Positions 1 to 9,010 of a stretch of DNA of 64,000 bases are shown here, piece by piece. A program made the position numbers and the translations under genes. The notes beneath the pieces are model-generated. The model did no database searches and was not told where the DNA came from. It saw only the letters and a program-made list of their open reading frames with translations. The DNA lies in assembly GCF_029379315.1 (NCBI RefSeq), contig NZ_JAQYWQ010000003.1, positions 82,489 through 146,488 of the forward strand. Reading direction: 5' to 3'. The stretch comes from Nostoc sp. S13. GTDB taxonomy: Bacteria > Cyanobacteriota > Cyanobacteriia > Cyanobacteriales > Nostocaceae. Position 1 is the stretch's first letter. Each line of letters opens with the position of its first letter.

Positions 1-60
1 CGCCACAATTGAACGTCCCTGTTGTTTCCATTGAATTAATTGCTGGGTAGTGATTGCCAT
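1..60 (-). CDS. panB: PanB, ketopantoate hydroxymethyltransferase (N-terminal 20 codons only)
   Basis: The minus strand reads MAITTQQLIQWKQQGRSIVA from an ATG at position 60 and runs off the left edge. This matches my memory of the start of cyanobacterial 3-methyl-2-oxobutanoate hydroxymethyltransferase, the first committed enzyme of pantothenate synthesis. Only 20 residues are visible and no catalytic residue is included, so the call rests on N-terminal resemblance. The gene is separated from the next minus-strand gene by about 100 bases of heptameric repeats, so co-transcription is uncertain. Confidence 0.7.
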   Translation of the reverse strand, partial: MAITTQQLIQWKQQGRSIVA

Positions 61-66
61 TTTTCT

Positions 67-160
67 AGGTGGGGAGTGGGGAGTAGGGAGTAGGGAGTAC
101 GGAATAGGGAGTAGAGAGTAGGGAATAGGGATAGGGAATTTCACCACTCCCCACTCCCCA
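67..160. repeat. Short tandemly repeated repeats (heptamer family)
   Basis: Degenerate heptamers of the type GGGGAGT/AGGGAGT fill most of the spacer; the last part runs in the opposite sense (CACTCCCC), so the tract can fold. Such heptameric repeats are typical of heterocystous cyanobacteria. Similar tracts lie at about 1372-1430, 41010-41035, 55690-55715 and 57535-57600. Confidence 0.85.
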
Positions 161-165
161 TTCCC

Positions 166-1245
166 TCATTTAACGGCGTGACTGAAAGCAATATGGGGTT
201 TTGCACTACCCATTTTGGGCATTAACCAAGCTAGACCTTCACTAGTGCCGATCCATAATTTATTGCTAATGTCAGGTACAAGGGCAAGAACCCGACTAGA
301 AGGAAGTCCAGCAACTTCTGCATCTAACACAGCTCCTGTATTTGGATTTAATCGTAACAAACCATTATTAGTCCCGACCCAAACACTACCATCTTTAGCA
401 AAACGTACTACTGTCACGTTACGCCCACGCAGGCGAGTCACAGACCGCAACACTGCACCAGTTTTGGGGTTAATAACGAGCAAATTATTTGGCATTCCCG
501 CCCAAATTAATCCTTCTGGACTAATAGCTAAAGCTTGTACAGTCGTCCCTGGTAGATCGGCTATCCGCTTCATAATCGCAGCACTAGCAGTATTTACCCG
601 CACTAATCCATCAAGGGTGCCAACCCACAGTTGACCTTCAGCATCTAAAGTCAGGGTATTGGCGCTGACACCAGGCAGATTTTTTAATGTTGTCATAATC
701 AAGCCTTGGTCGGGACTAATTAGGGCTAAACCACTATCGGTTCCAGTCCACAAATAACCCCGCTTGTCAAGTAACAGAGACAACACCCGTTTAGAAGGCA
801 AAAATAAATTCTGCGCGGTGATTTCGTTAGTGCGGGGGTCTACTCGCATCAGTCCTTCATAACTTCCCACCCACAGACGTCCTACTTTGTCTTGGGCTAA
901 AGCACCAATGACAACACTTGGTAAGCTAACACGAGAAATAATCTTGCCGGTTTTAGGATCAATCCGCGATAGTCCCCGCCAAGAACCTACCCAAAGATTG
1001 CCTGTAACATCTCCTAGTAAGTTACCGACACGATAATCAGTTTTTGGCAAATGTTCTTGCACTCCCCGCTCATCGGGCAAGGGTTCCACTCGCGGGGGCG
1101 GTGGGGAAAGTGGGTAAGCAGGGGTTTTTTGTGCCAATCCCATACTTGGCAAAGCTATCAACCCCAACAAAATAGAAGTAATCAATAAACTAGTACGCTT
1201 GCAAAACAATACCACGGTGACATTTCCTTTGGAGACAGTACCCAT
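166..1245 (-). CDS. Exported beta-propeller (two-component-regulator-propeller-like) repeat protein
   Basis: A 359-residue protein. An N-terminal hydrophobic stretch (about residues 18-38, ending SMGLAQ) looks like a signal peptide; a proline-rich linker follows. From about residue 75 to 345 there are roughly seven repeats of about 42 residues built around LWVGTxxGLxRVxPxTG, the pattern of Reg_prop/NHL-like propeller blades. No kinase or DNA-binding domain is attached, so this is a stand-alone exported propeller, likely for ligand or protein binding. It diverges from rbcL across an 825-base spacer. The partner is unknown. Confidence 0.75.
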   Translation of the reverse strand: MGTVSKGNVTVVLFCKRTSLLITSILLGLIALPSMGLAQKTPAYPLSPPPPRVEPLPDERGVQEHLPKTDYRVGNLLGDVTGNLWVGSWRGLSRIDPKTGKIISRVSLPSVVIGALAQDKVGRLWVGSYEGLMRVDPRTNEITAQNLFLPSKRVLSLLLDKRGYLWTGTDSGLALISPDQGLIMTTLKNLPGVSANTLTLDAEGQLWVGTLDGLVRVNTASAAIMKRIADLPGTTVQALAISPEGLIWAGMPNNLLVINPKTGAVLRSVTRLRGRNVTVVRFAKDGSVWVGTNNGLLRLNPNTGAVLDAEVAGLPSSRVLALVPDISNKLWIGTSEGLAWLMPKMGSAKPHIAFSHAVK

Positions 1246-2070
1246 AGCCGCTACCCAAACTCTCTTTGGGTTAATTCCAGTGTTCCCCTAGCTGGGATTT
1301 TTTAAACGTCAATAGGCAATTTTTCTCAAATTTAACGAGTATTAGGCATTGGGGAAAGAATTCTGATCACTCCTAACTCCTAACTAACTCCCTACTCCCC
1401 ACTCCTCACTCCCCACTCCCCACTCCCCAATAGTGATTGATGACATTTTGTAAAGTTTTTGTTACAAAATGTTTAAATCTTTATGTGATAACAAAATTAA
1501 ATAGATAAGTTAAAAACTTTCAAAGAATAACTTATCAAATTCTTGATATATTGTGAGACAAGCTACAAATTACGTGATGTGCAATTCTTTTTGATTTCGC
1601 TCATTACTCTGCTAAATCTGTGTCAAGTAGATTCTTTTGTGGTATCTTTTCTATCAACAGGGAAGATACAAGGAGTGTAGAGGCGGGAATGTGTGGCAGC
1701 CAGCCAAATCCCCTGAATACGCTGATTTGTGAGGGCATTATCTGAATACTGCCCGCAAAACGCGGAAGTTTTGGTGAAATTGAAAAGGTTTAGTCGGGTG
1801 CAAAGAAGAGGTAAAAAAGAATTTTGATTCGTAGGAAGAGGGAACAGTAGAAGCGCTAGGTCGTGTACCCCTAAAAGGTGAGAACACTGGTGAGGAGGAT
1901 TACCACAACTACCATGTCCGCGGCCAAAACTCTACCCTCTACCAAAAGCAACCCTTAAAAAAATTTTTCCTGATCTTCTTCCCGGTGAAGGGGGGAAAGA
2001 GCGGGATGAGAAAAGTTGCCCAAAACGTGATTTGATAAGTAAAAAGAGTGACTTCTGAGAAGGATAAAAT
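1246..2070 (+). promoter_or_regulatory. Long upstream region of rbcL
   Basis: 825 bases without a credible gene. It holds a heptamer-repeat tract (about 1372-1430), an 11-bp-arm palindrome (1443-1472) and then about 600 bases of non-repetitive sequence up to the purine-rich GAGAAGGAT ahead of the rbcL ATG. Long rbcL leaders are known in Anabaena/Nostoc; that the same applies here is inference. I could not fix a transcription start. Confidence 0.5.
1443..1472. promoter_or_regulatory. Perfect 11-bp-arm palindrome upstream of rbcL, candidate operator
   Basis: ACATTTTGTAA and TTACAAAATGT flank the 8-base spacer AGTTTTTG, a perfect inverted repeat with AT-rich centre about 600 bases before rbcL. 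The GTA...TAC half sites are 10 apart rather than the 8 of a canonical NtcA site, so a different dimeric regulator (for instance LysR-type) is as likely. It could also act on the divergent propeller gene about 200 bases away. Confidence 0.45.
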
Positions 2071-3501
2071 ATGTCTTACGCTCAAACTAAGACTCAGAGC
2101 AAAACTGGGTATAAAGCCGGGGTTCAAGATTACAGACTAACTTATTACACACCGGATTACACACCTAAAGACACAGACATTTTAGCGGCATTCCGCGTTA
2201 CACCCCAGCCCGGAGTTCCCCCCGAAGAAGCAGCTGCTGCTGTAGCGGCTGAGTCTTCCACTGGTACTTGGACAACTGTGTGGACAGACTTGCTCACCGA
2301 CCTAGATCGCTACAAAGGTCGTTGCTACGACATCGAACCAGTTCCTGGTGATGACAACCAATTCATCGCCTACATTGCCTATCCTTTGGATTTGTTTGAA
2401 GAAGGCTCTGTAACAAACATGTTGACCTCCATTGTGGGGAACGTATTTGGTTTCAAAGCCTTGCGGGCACTACGTCTAGAAGACTTACGGATTCCTATAG
2501 CTTACCTGAAGACCTTCCAAGGACCTCCCCACGGTATTCAAGTTGAGCGTGACAAGTTAAACAAATATGGTCGTCCTTTGTTAGGTTGTACAATTAAGCC
2601 CAAATTAGGTCTTTCCGCTAAAAACTACGGACGCGCTGTATACGAGTGCTTACGTGGTGGTTTGGACTTCACCAAAGACGACGAAAACATCAACTCCGCA
2701 CCATTCCAACGGTGGCGCGATCGCTTCTTGTTCGTATCTGAAGCTATTGCCAAAGCTCAAGCTGAAACCGGTGAAATCAAAGGTCACTACCTAAACGTTA
2801 CCGCCCCCACCTGTGAAGAAATGCTGAAACGGGCTGAGTTCGCCAAAGAACTCAAACAGCCGATCATCATGCATGACTACCTGACAGCAGGCTTCACCGC
2901 CAACACCACATTGGCTCGTTGGTGCCGTGACAACGGTATTTTGCTGCACATTCACCGAGCTATGCACGCCGTTATCGACCGTCAAAAGAACCACGGTATC
3001 CACTTCCGCGTTTTAGCTAAGGCGCTGCGGATGTCCGGCGGCGACCACATCCACACTGGAACAGTGGTTGGTAAGCTGGAAGGTGAACGCGGTATCACAA
3101 TGGGCTTCGTTGACTTGTTACGTGAAAACTACGTAGAACAAGACAAGTCTCGCGGTATATACTTTACCCAAGACTGGGCTTCTCTACCTGGAGTATTTGC
3201 TGTTGCTTCTGGTGGTATTCACATCTGGCACATGCCTGCACTCGTAGAAATTTTTGGTGATGACTCCGTGCTGCAATTTGGTGGTGGTACTCTCGGTCAT
3301 CCTTGGGGTAATGCTCCTGGTGCTACAGCTAACCGCGTAGCTTTAGAAGCTTGCATCCAAGCTCGTAACGAAGGCCGCAACTTGGCTCGTGAAGGTAACG
3401 ACATTATTCGCGAAGCCGCTAAGTGGTCTCCTGAATTAGCCGTTGCTTGCGAACTGTGGAAAGAAATCAAGTTCGAGTTTGAAGCGATGGATACCGTCTG
3501 A
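2071..3501 (+). CDS. rbcL: Ribulose-1,5-bisphosphate carboxylase/oxygenase large subunit
   Basis: A full-length 476-residue form I Rubisco large subunit, which fixes CO2 onto RuBP in the Calvin cycle inside carboxysomes. The carbamylated-lysine segment ([11 protein letters not shown]), the metal-binding region, loop 6 ([11 protein letters not shown]) and the C-terminal [14 protein letters not shown] phosphate-binding region are all present. The ATG follows GAGAAGGAT at good spacing. It is first in the order rbcL-rbcX-rbcS, the normal cyanobacterial arrangement; the activase gene lies 2.5 kb downstream. Nothing unusual was seen in the coding sequence. Confidence 0.99.
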   Translation: MSYAQTKTQSKTGYKAGVQDYRLTYYTPDYTPKDTDILAAFRVTPQPGVPPEEAAAAVAAESSTGTWTTVWTDLLTDLDRYKGRCYDIEPVPGDDNQFIAYIAYPLDLFEEGSVTNMLTSIVGNVFGFKALRALRLEDLRIPIAYLKTFQGPPHGIQVERDKLNKYGRPLLGCTIKPKLGLSAKNYGRAVYECLRGGLDFTKDDENINSAPFQRWRDRFLFVSEAIAKAQAETGEIKGHYLNVTAPTCEEMLKRAEFAKELKQPIIMHDYLTAGFTANTTLARWCRDNGILLHIHRAMHAVIDRQKNHGIHFRVLAKALRMSGGDHIHTGTVVGKLEGERGITMGFVDLLRENYVEQDKSRGIYFTQDWASLPGVFAVASGGIHIWHMPALVEIFGDDSVLQFGGGTLGHPWGNAPGATANRVALEACIQARNEGRNLAREGNDIIREAAKWSPELAVACELWKEIKFEFEAMDTV

Positions 3502-3590
3502 TCAAAAGTTAGGAGTTAGAAGTTAGGAGTTAAGAGTTACATTAATTCATAATTCATAACTCTTAATTCATAACTCATAACTGTTGACGG
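3502..3590. repeat. Heptamer repeats in the rbcL-rbcX spacer
   Basis: Copies of GTTAGGA/GTTAAGA-type heptamers are followed by the reverse sense TTCATAA/CTCATAA series. The two halves are partly complementary and could form an RNA stem between rbcL and rbcX that affects relative expression; that role is inference. Confidence 0.75.
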
Positions 3591-3602
3591 CTGGGGTCAA
3601 GC

Positions 3603-4010
3603 ATGAATCTTAACCAAATTGCAAAGGACACAGCCAAGACTGTCCAAAGTTATCTGACTTATCAGGCTCTAAGGACAGTATTGGCACAGCTAGGCGAAAC
3701 GAATCCTCCATTAGAACTGTGGCTGCATAACTTTTCATCTGGCAAAATTCAGGATGGTGAATCATACATTGAGCAACTGCTGCGAGAAAAGCCAGATTTG
3801 GCTTTGCGAATCATGACTGTCAGAGAACACATTGCCGAAGAAATCATGGAATTTTTACCGGAAATGGTTCGCACTGGCATTCAGCAAGCCAACATGGAAC
3901 AACGTCGCCAGCATTTAGAACGCATCACACGAATAGACACATCAAACCCCAGCCTGCAACCAGAACAGCAAGCAAGTTCAGATCCGAATTTAGATAACTT
4001 ATCCAATTAG
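3603..4010 (+). CDS. rbcX: RbcX, Rubisco assembly chaperone
   Basis: 135 residues, all-helical in appearance, the usual length for RbcX. RbcX dimers bind the C-terminal peptide of newly folded RbcL and help form the L8 core before RbcS joins. The N-terminal helix ([20 protein letters not shown]) is typical. The C terminus after about residue 110 is polar and probably disordered. It lies 101 bases after rbcL and 46 before rbcS, in the same direction. Confidence 0.96.
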   Translation: MNLNQIAKDTAKTVQSYLTYQALRTVLAQLGETNPPLELWLHNFSSGKIQDGESYIEQLLREKPDLALRIMTVREHIAEEIMEFLPEMVRTGIQQANMEQRRQHLERITRIDTSNPSLQPEQQASSDPNLDNLSN

Positions 4011-4056
4011 TTCGGTCAACCTAGTAGTAAAAAATCGCCACCCATTATCAAAAGCT

Positions 4057-4395
4057 ATGCAAACTTTACCAAAAGAGCGTCGTTACGAAACCCTTTCTTA
4101 TCTACCCCCCCTGTCTGATGCTCAAATTGCCAAGCAGATCCAGTATATTTTGAGTCAAGGTTACATTCCAGCGATCGAGTTTAACGAAACTTCTGAGCCA
4201 ACAGAATTATATTGGACAATGTGGAAGCTGCCTTTGTTTGGTGCTAAATCCACTCAAGAAGTATTGAGCGAAGTTCAAGGATGCCGTTCTCAATTCAACA
4301 CCAGCTATATCCGGGTTGTGGGTTTTGACAACATCAAGCAGTGCCAAATTCTCAGCTTTCTTGTTCACAAACCCAACAAAGCCAACAAATACTAA
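4057..4395 (+). CDS. rbcS: Ribulose-1,5-bisphosphate carboxylase small subunit
   Basis: 112 residues, full length for cyanobacterial RbcS. It caps the RbcL octamer in the L8S8 holoenzyme. The start [20 protein letters not shown] and the [11 protein letters not shown] segment are characteristic. Last gene of the rbcLXS cluster; a perfect 10-bp hairpin starts 33 bases after its stop. Confidence 0.98.
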   Translation: MQTLPKERRYETLSYLPPLSDAQIAKQIQYILSQGYIPAIEFNETSEPTELYWTMWKLPLFGAKSTQEVLSEVQGCRSQFNTSYIRVVGFDNIKQCQILSFLVHKPNKANKY

Positions 4396-4428
4396 AGTTA
4401 ACAAGCTTTAACTAATTGGTTTATTTCT

Positions 4429-4460
4429 ATAGGAGAGGTAGAATTATCTGCCTCTCCTAT
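4429..4460 (+). terminator. Hairpin after rbcS, probable terminator
   Basis: ATAGGAGAGG and CCTCTCCTAT form perfect 10-bp arms around a 12-base loop. Only a short T-run (TTTACT) follows, so it may stop transcription weakly or mainly protect the 3' end of the rbc message. Confidence 0.65.
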
Positions 4461-4499
4461 TTACTAGATTTGTTTTGGAACGCAAAGGAACGCATTCTC

Positions 4500-4562
4500 A
4501 TTGGCGTAGCCTCTCGTAGAGAAGCGTCTCGCAGAGAAGGAAAACGCAGAGGGACGCGGAGT
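4500..4562. repeat. Dispersed cyanobacterial repeat (CTCTCGTAGAGAAG family)
   Basis: The spacer holds GGCGTAGCCTCTCGTAGAGA and a second CGTCTCGCAGAGAAGG, each a short imperfect palindrome. Relatives occur near 8390, 11265, 23950, 45925, 52390 and 63690. No protein is encoded. Confidence 0.7.
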
Positions 4563-4592
4563 TATTCTCTACGTTTTTTAATAAGGTAATAA

Positions 4593-5219
4593 ATGGAATT
4601 GCAGCATCTACCGGAAGTAAGAATTTGTTTTGTTGGCGATTCTTTTGTTAATGGTGCTGGCGACCCAGAATGTCTTGGTTGGACAGGGAGAATATGCGCT
4701 AATGCTAATAAAAAAGGCTATGATATCACCTACTATAATTTAGGAATTAGGCGAGATACTAGTACTAGTATAGCAAAGCGTTGGTTACAGGAAGTATCAC
4801 TTCGCTTACCCAAAGAATATGATGGCAGAGTTATATTTTCCTTTGGATTGAATGACACAACAGTAGAAAATGGTAAAACTCGCGTGGATTTGGCAGATTC
4901 AATCAAAAATACCTGTGAAATTTTAAGTGAAGCTCAAAAGTTGTACCCTGTGTTGATGGTTGGTTCTGCGCCATATGCAGAACAAGAAAACCCTCAAAGG
5001 AGGCAGAGAAATACCGATTTATCTAAACAGTATGCTTTGATTTGTAATGAATTAAATGTACCTTATTTAGATGTTTTTCCGATATTAGAAAAATCAAACA
5101 TCTGGATAAATGAGGCAAAAGCTAATGATGGTGTTCATCCTCGAGCAAGCGGTTACACAGAATTTGCCCAAATTGTAGAAAATTGGGAGGCTTGGTTAAA
5201 TTGGTTTCCTTTAATTTAA
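4593..5219 (+). CDS. GDSL/SGNH-family hydrolase (esterase or lipase)
   Basis: 208 residues. The block I motif GDSFVNGAG near residue 15 supplies the nucleophilic Ser; SFGLND (about residue 84) is the block III Asn region; DGVHPRASGY near residue 180 supplies the Asp-His pair. There is no signal peptide, so it is probably cytoplasmic. The substrate cannot be deduced. Not obviously part of an operon: the antitoxin gene starts 61 bases later with its own purine-rich AGGTAGGAG site. Confidence 0.88.
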   Translation: MELQHLPEVRICFVGDSFVNGAGDPECLGWTGRICANANKKGYDITYYNLGIRRDTSTSIAKRWLQEVSLRLPKEYDGRVIFSFGLNDTTVENGKTRVDLADSIKNTCEILSEAQKLYPVLMVGSAPYAEQENPQRRQRNTDLSKQYALICNELNVPYLDVFPILEKSNIWINEAKANDGVHPRASGYTEFAQIVENWEAWLNWFPLI

Positions 5220-5280
5220 TCGAGAATTCAAAGTTAGGATGGTGGTAGCACTTTAGTCTTTCTATTCAAAGGTAGGAGTT

Positions 5281-5508
5281 ATGCAACAAATTACTCTCCC
5301 TGAAGCATCTCAAAACTTACCTGAGTTGATTGAAGCAGCACTCAGTGGTGATGAAATTATTATCATCAAAGATAATCAACCTTTAGTAAAGTTAACTCCT
5401 GTATCGCCAGTTAAACGCCGCCGTCAACCTGGAAGCGCCAAGGGTTTAATTACAATATCTGATGACTTTGATGCACCACTCGAAGATTTTAAGGAATATA
5501 TGGAATGA
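5281..5508 (+). CDS. Phd/YefM-type antitoxin
   Basis: 75 residues. The N-terminal part (QQITLPEASQNLPELIEAAL ... GDEIIIIKDNQPLVKLTP) has the usual Phd/YefM DNA-binding fold pattern; the acidic C-terminal tail (DDFDAPLEDFKEYME) is the toxin-neutralising segment. The TGA stop overlaps the ATG of the following vapC (ATGA), the standard translational coupling. Since the partner toxin is broken, this may now be an orphan antitoxin able to act only on its own promoter or on related toxins. Confidence 0.88.
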   Translation: MQQITLPEASQNLPELIEAALSGDEIIIIKDNQPLVKLTPVSPVKRRRQPGSAKGLITISDDFDAPLEDFKEYME

Positions 5509-5893
5509 TCTTACTGTTGGATACACATACTTTAATTTGGTATGTGACGGACAATTCAAGACTTAGTAATCAAGTTCTAGATTTAATCAATGATGAGAAT
5601 AATGAAATTTTGCTAAGTATAGCTAGTCTCTGTGAAATAGCTATACTTAGCAAAATTTAGGAAAGCTTCGTTTCAATCAGCCATTTGAGATATTCATCAC
5701 ACAGCAACTCAACCTTAACAATTTGAGGTTACTCGATATCAAAATTAGCCACGTTACTATTGTTGCTACACTACCTTTGCATCACCGTGACCCATTCGAC
5801 CGACTTTTAATTGCACAGTCGGTAGTTGAAAATATACCTGTATTGAGTGCTGAGAAAATTTTTGATGCATATCCAATTAGGCGTATATGGTAG
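5505..5893 (+). pseudogene. VapC-like PIN-domain toxin, frameshifted
   Basis: From ATG 5505 the frame reads MILLLDTHTLIWYVTDNSRL ... SLCEIAILSKI and stops at TAG 5658-5660. Shifting frame at that point, the rest of a PIN domain follows: GKLRFNQPFEIFITQQLNL ... LHHRDPFDRLLIAQ ... VLSAEKIFDAYPIRRIW, ending at 5893. The N-terminal LLLDTHTLIW and the HRDPFDRLLIAQ acidic motif are both recognisable, so the toxin was complete before a frameshift. The break coincides exactly with the end of a perfect 21-bp inverted repeat (5605-5658). An RNase toxin of this type is presumably inactive here. Confidence 0.9.
5605..5658. repeat. Perfect 21-bp inverted repeat inside vapC
   Basis: Bases 5605-5625 and 5638-5658 are exact reverse complements (AAATTTTGCTAAGTATAGCT plus A), around the 12-base loop GTCTCTGTGAAA. 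The frameshift in vapC lies at the outer edge of the right arm. Confidence 0.95.
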
Positions 5894-5984
5894 ATAGCGC
5901 TCCTTTTCTACCAAAAAATAAATAAACACTAATCACAAAAAAAACTTAACATTACTTTAAGCACTGCTAGGCAAAGATAATTTT

Positions 5985-7259
5985 ATGGGTTATTACATCG
6001 CTCCCCGCTTTCTAGACAAACTGGCTGTCCACATCACCAAAAACTTTCTAAAGCTTTCTGGTGTGCGAGTTCCCGTGATTTTGGGTATTCATGGACGCAA
6101 AGGAGAAGGCAAAACATTTCAATGTCAATTAGTCTTCGAGAAAATGGGTATCGAGGTAACTAACATATCTGGCGGCGAATTGGAAAGTCCAGATGCAGGA
6201 GATCCAGCGCGGTTAATTCGGCTGCGCTATCGGGAAACAGCAGAACTGATCAAAGTACGCGGTAAAATGTGTGTTTTGATGATTAACGATTTGGATGCGG
6301 GGGCTGGACGCTTTGATGAAGGTACTCAATATACTGTAAATACGCAGTTGGTGAATGCCACACTGATGAATATTGCTGATAATCCCACAGATGTGCAGTT
6401 GCCTGGAAGCTATGATTCCACGCCTTTACGTCGTGTGCCGATTATTGTCACAGGTAATGATTTTTCCACCCTCTATGCACCGTTAATTCGGGATGGACGG
6501 ATGGATAAATTCTACTGGGAACCGAACCGAGACGATAAGGTGGGAATTGTCAAGGGAATTTTTGAACCCGATGGACTCTCACAGAAGGAAATTGAACAGC
6601 TAGTTGATACTTTTGTCAATCAATCCATTGACTTTTTTAGCGCTTTGCGATCGCGCATTTATGACGAACAAATCCGCAACTACATCCATCAAGTAGGTTT
6701 TGAGCGGGTATCGTTAAGTGTGGTGAACAGCGTTGAAGGGCCACCAGAGTTTAAAAAGCCAGATTTCAGGCTGTCTCACTTAATCGAGTCTGGTAACTTC
6801 CTCGTTGGTGAACAAAAACGGGTGGAAAATTCCCATTTGGTTGATGATTATAACCGACTCAATCGAGGTAGAAATTCTCAATCTGCACCACCTGCTGCTG
6901 TAACACCAATTAGTCAGCCGTCAAATGGCGCAGCAAGTCAAGAAGCAAAAATTAATGGATTCCAGAAAGAGGAAGTATCAAGCCCACATTTGACCCTAGA
7001 GACACAAGCACAAATTAGGGAATTATTATCTCAAGGTTACAAAATTAGTATTGAACACGTAGATGAGCGCCGTTTCCGCACAGGTTCTTGGCAAAGTTGT
7101 GTTCATAGCCACATTGATAGCGAGTCTGATGCCATCTCAAATTTGGAATCAACTCTGACAGAATATAGCGGTGAGTATGTGCGCTTGGTAGGTATTGATC
7201 CAAAAGCCAAGCGGCGGGTGGTGGAGACGATTATTCATCGTCCGCATGGGATAAATTAG
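5985..7259 (+). CDS. rca: Rubisco activase with C-terminal small-subunit-like domain
   Basis: 424 residues. An AAA+ ATPase module with Walker A GRKGEGKT (residues 37-44) and Walker B region VLMINDLDAGAG (about 97-108), ending near residue 290, is followed by a polar linker rich in Ser/Gln/Ala (about 290-335). A domain from about 335 to 424 resembles RbcS (LSQGYKISIEHVDERRFRTG ... YVRLVGIDPKAKRR). This is the cyanobacterial form, in which the SSU-like domain tethers activase to Rubisco in the carboxysome, while the AAA+ part removes inhibitory sugar phosphates. ATG at 5985; encoded on the same strand as rbcLXS, but with intervening genes and its own 90-base spacer. Confidence 0.96.
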   Translation: MGYYIAPRFLDKLAVHITKNFLKLSGVRVPVILGIHGRKGEGKTFQCQLVFEKMGIEVTNISGGELESPDAGDPARLIRLRYRETAELIKVRGKMCVLMINDLDAGAGRFDEGTQYTVNTQLVNATLMNIADNPTDVQLPGSYDSTPLRRVPIIVTGNDFSTLYAPLIRDGRMDKFYWEPNRDDKVGIVKGIFEPDGLSQKEIEQLVDTFVNQSIDFFSALRSRIYDEQIRNYIHQVGFERVSLSVVNSVEGPPEFKKPDFRLSHLIESGNFLVGEQKRVENSHLVDDYNRLNRGRNSQSAPPAAVTPISQPSNGAASQEAKINGFQKEEVSSPHLTLETQAQIRELLSQGYKISIEHVDERRFRTGSWQSCVHSHIDSESDAISNLESTLTEYSGEYVRLVGIDPKAKRRVVETIIHRPHGIN

Positions 7260-7308
7260 GCGTAGATAAATGATAAAGTGCGATCGCTACTCACAAGTTA
7301 TCTGACAT

Positions 7309-7370
7309 CCCTCTCCGTGAGTTCGGAGAGGGGCAGGTGAAAGCGTAGCATAACCTTTGTTGAGGTTATG
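7309..7370. terminator. Two hairpins after rca
   Basis: CCCTCTCCG/CGGAGAGGG (7309-7332, 6-base loop) is followed by CATAACCT/AGGTTATG (7349-7370, 6-base loop). The first belongs to a palindrome type also seen near 29397 and 30370. Neither has a T-run. Further on, CTTCTGTGTACACTGTAG (7401-7418) resembles the terminal repeat of the element at 30390-30545. Confidence 0.4.
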
Positions 7371-7482
7371 AGACTTAACGATCAATTGCGTTGAGAAAAA
7401 CTTCTGTGTACACTGTAGCAGGCTCAAAGAGGGGCAGACTTGAACTTTAGTTCAAAGCAGGGAGAGGTTTATCAAGCTCACG

Positions 7483-8235
7483 TTAACTACAAGTAACTGC
7501 TGAAGCTGAGTTAACCTTTGTTAAATCGCCAGTGAATATGGCTGTGTATTGATAAGGTGATGAACCAGAGCAAGTCATGGAATTTGTATTAGCACTACGG
7601 GGAGTCCACCATGAAGTTGCTTGCACAGTCAAATTTGTGCCATTCCATGATAACTTGTTGACAACTAAAGAGTTAGTTTGTCCATCAGTTGGCTTTTTGG
7701 CAGATAAAAATGTGGCATAGTTCACCTCGCCATTAGCTGGATTAATCCGGGCTACAACCGCGACTTTTGGCCCGCCTCCGCTACCATAGGTAGACAACCA
7801 ACGCCCAGTAGCAAAGCGGCGGAAATCATTACCAGTCTGACTGCCAGTGGAAGAGTAAACGCCATATAAAACATTCCCCCCATCCCAAAACAATCCATAA
7901 CCTGTACCATCGTCATTTGTTGTTTCGTAATCAGTACGACACCATGTTTTCATTCCATTATTGAAACGGATAGTTACAGGGTTTTTGTTATTAGATGATA
8001 CTTGCTGATAACCAATGTAAATGGTTGTATTTCCATTCTTTACTTGAGGGCCATTTTTAGCTTTGATTGTCGCTTCACTATCATTGCAACTGAATGTCAC
8101 AGCATTACCGATAGATGAATTTATGGTTTGGGCAAAAACTGGAGGAATTTTTTGTGTGATTAGTAAATCAGCTACTAATACTACAGATAAAGAGAAATAT
8201 GCGAAATATTTCTGCAATTTATTAGAATAAATCAT
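7483..8235 (-). CDS. Secreted protein of unknown function
   Basis: 250 residues. An N-terminal hydrophobic segment (about 9-27) ending PPVFAQ looks like a signal peptide. The mature part is rich in Ser, Thr, Asn, Gly and aromatic residues, with Cys at several places (FSCNDSE, KTWCRTDY, MTCSGS, VTCS at the very C terminus) that could pair as disulfides. The pattern suggests a beta-rich extracellular domain, but I do not recognise a family. The ATG has no close neighbour upstream; likely a single-gene unit. Confidence 0.65.
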   Translation of the reverse strand: MIYSNKLQKYFAYFSLSVVLVADLLITQKIPPVFAQTINSSIGNAVTFSCNDSEATIKAKNGPQVKNGNTTIYIGYQQVSSNNKNPVTIRFNNGMKTWCRTDYETTNDDGTGYGLFWDGGNVLYGVYSSTGSQTGNDFRRFATGRWLSTYGSGGGPKVAVVARINPANGEVNYATFLSAKKPTDGQTNSLVVNKLSWNGTNLTVQATSWWTPRSANTNSMTCSGSSPYQYTAIFTGDLTKVNSASAVTCS

Positions 8236-9010
8236 GGTAAAATCTGCCGAGAAAGGGTAAGGGAAAACTTCGTAGTACTATAAACTCTTATCAGAATTTA
8301 GACAATCAAAATTGTTGAAACTTGCAGATTGCAAGATTCTCAATCTAGTCCTATCAATGAATAAAATAAATTGCGTCGGCATTCGGGCAGGGTCTCGTAG
8401 AGAAGCCCACCAAACGTATCGCAGTAGTCAACAACAAATGGTTTTAATGAACAAATAGAGTTTGTTTATTCTTCATGTCCCTTGTTAGAACATCGTTAAA
8501 GAGGGTTCCATAACACCAATTTACTAATCCTGCAAGAAGCTCTCGCGCAACCCCTCTCCAAAGCCCATAGCAGAGTTTAACTCTCCCTTTTCTGGTAAGA
8601 AAAGAGACTGGAGGGTAAGGTTTTTGATTACTGAATTGATGCTCTAGAGCTACTTTGACTTAGGAAAGCAGTTTTGTGGTTCAGTAAAATTCGTGAATAA
8701 TTTTAGGCTTTAAAAAAATAATATATAAATCTGAGTAATTTCTCTTAATTTAGATATTGCACTGGTTTTTCTCCAAAAGGTAAGCCTTTAACAGGCGTTG
8801 CATAAATGCGGGATGAATTGAGATTTTTGACAAAAGCTAAAGGTAGTTACTTTGCGCCTTTGCGCCTTTGCGTGAGGTAAAAATCATCCCCAGATTCAGC
8901 AATGCCCTTTAACAATATGTCGATGATTTTACTGAAGAACCATAAATTTTGCTTGATTAGCTGCATTAAGCGGGATAGTTTAGATACTCATCTAACACAA
9001 AATTCCGCTT
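8236..9010. other. Intergenic, repeat-bearing
   Basis: About 775 bases between divergent genes. Seen: a degraded GGGTCTCGTAGAGAAGCCC repeat (about 8390), a CCCCTCTCC-type tract (about 8550) and a CTTTGCGCC tandem (about 8852-8875). Short ORFs here have no protein-like features. Confidence 0.6.

Noticed and set aside
1443..1472. NtcA site upstream of rbcL
   Set aside because: The GTA/TAC half sites are separated by 10 bases; the NtcA consensus needs 8. Kept only as an unassigned palindrome.
2791..3003. Antisense ORF within rbcL
   Set aside because: A shadow of the rbcL codons with no independent features.
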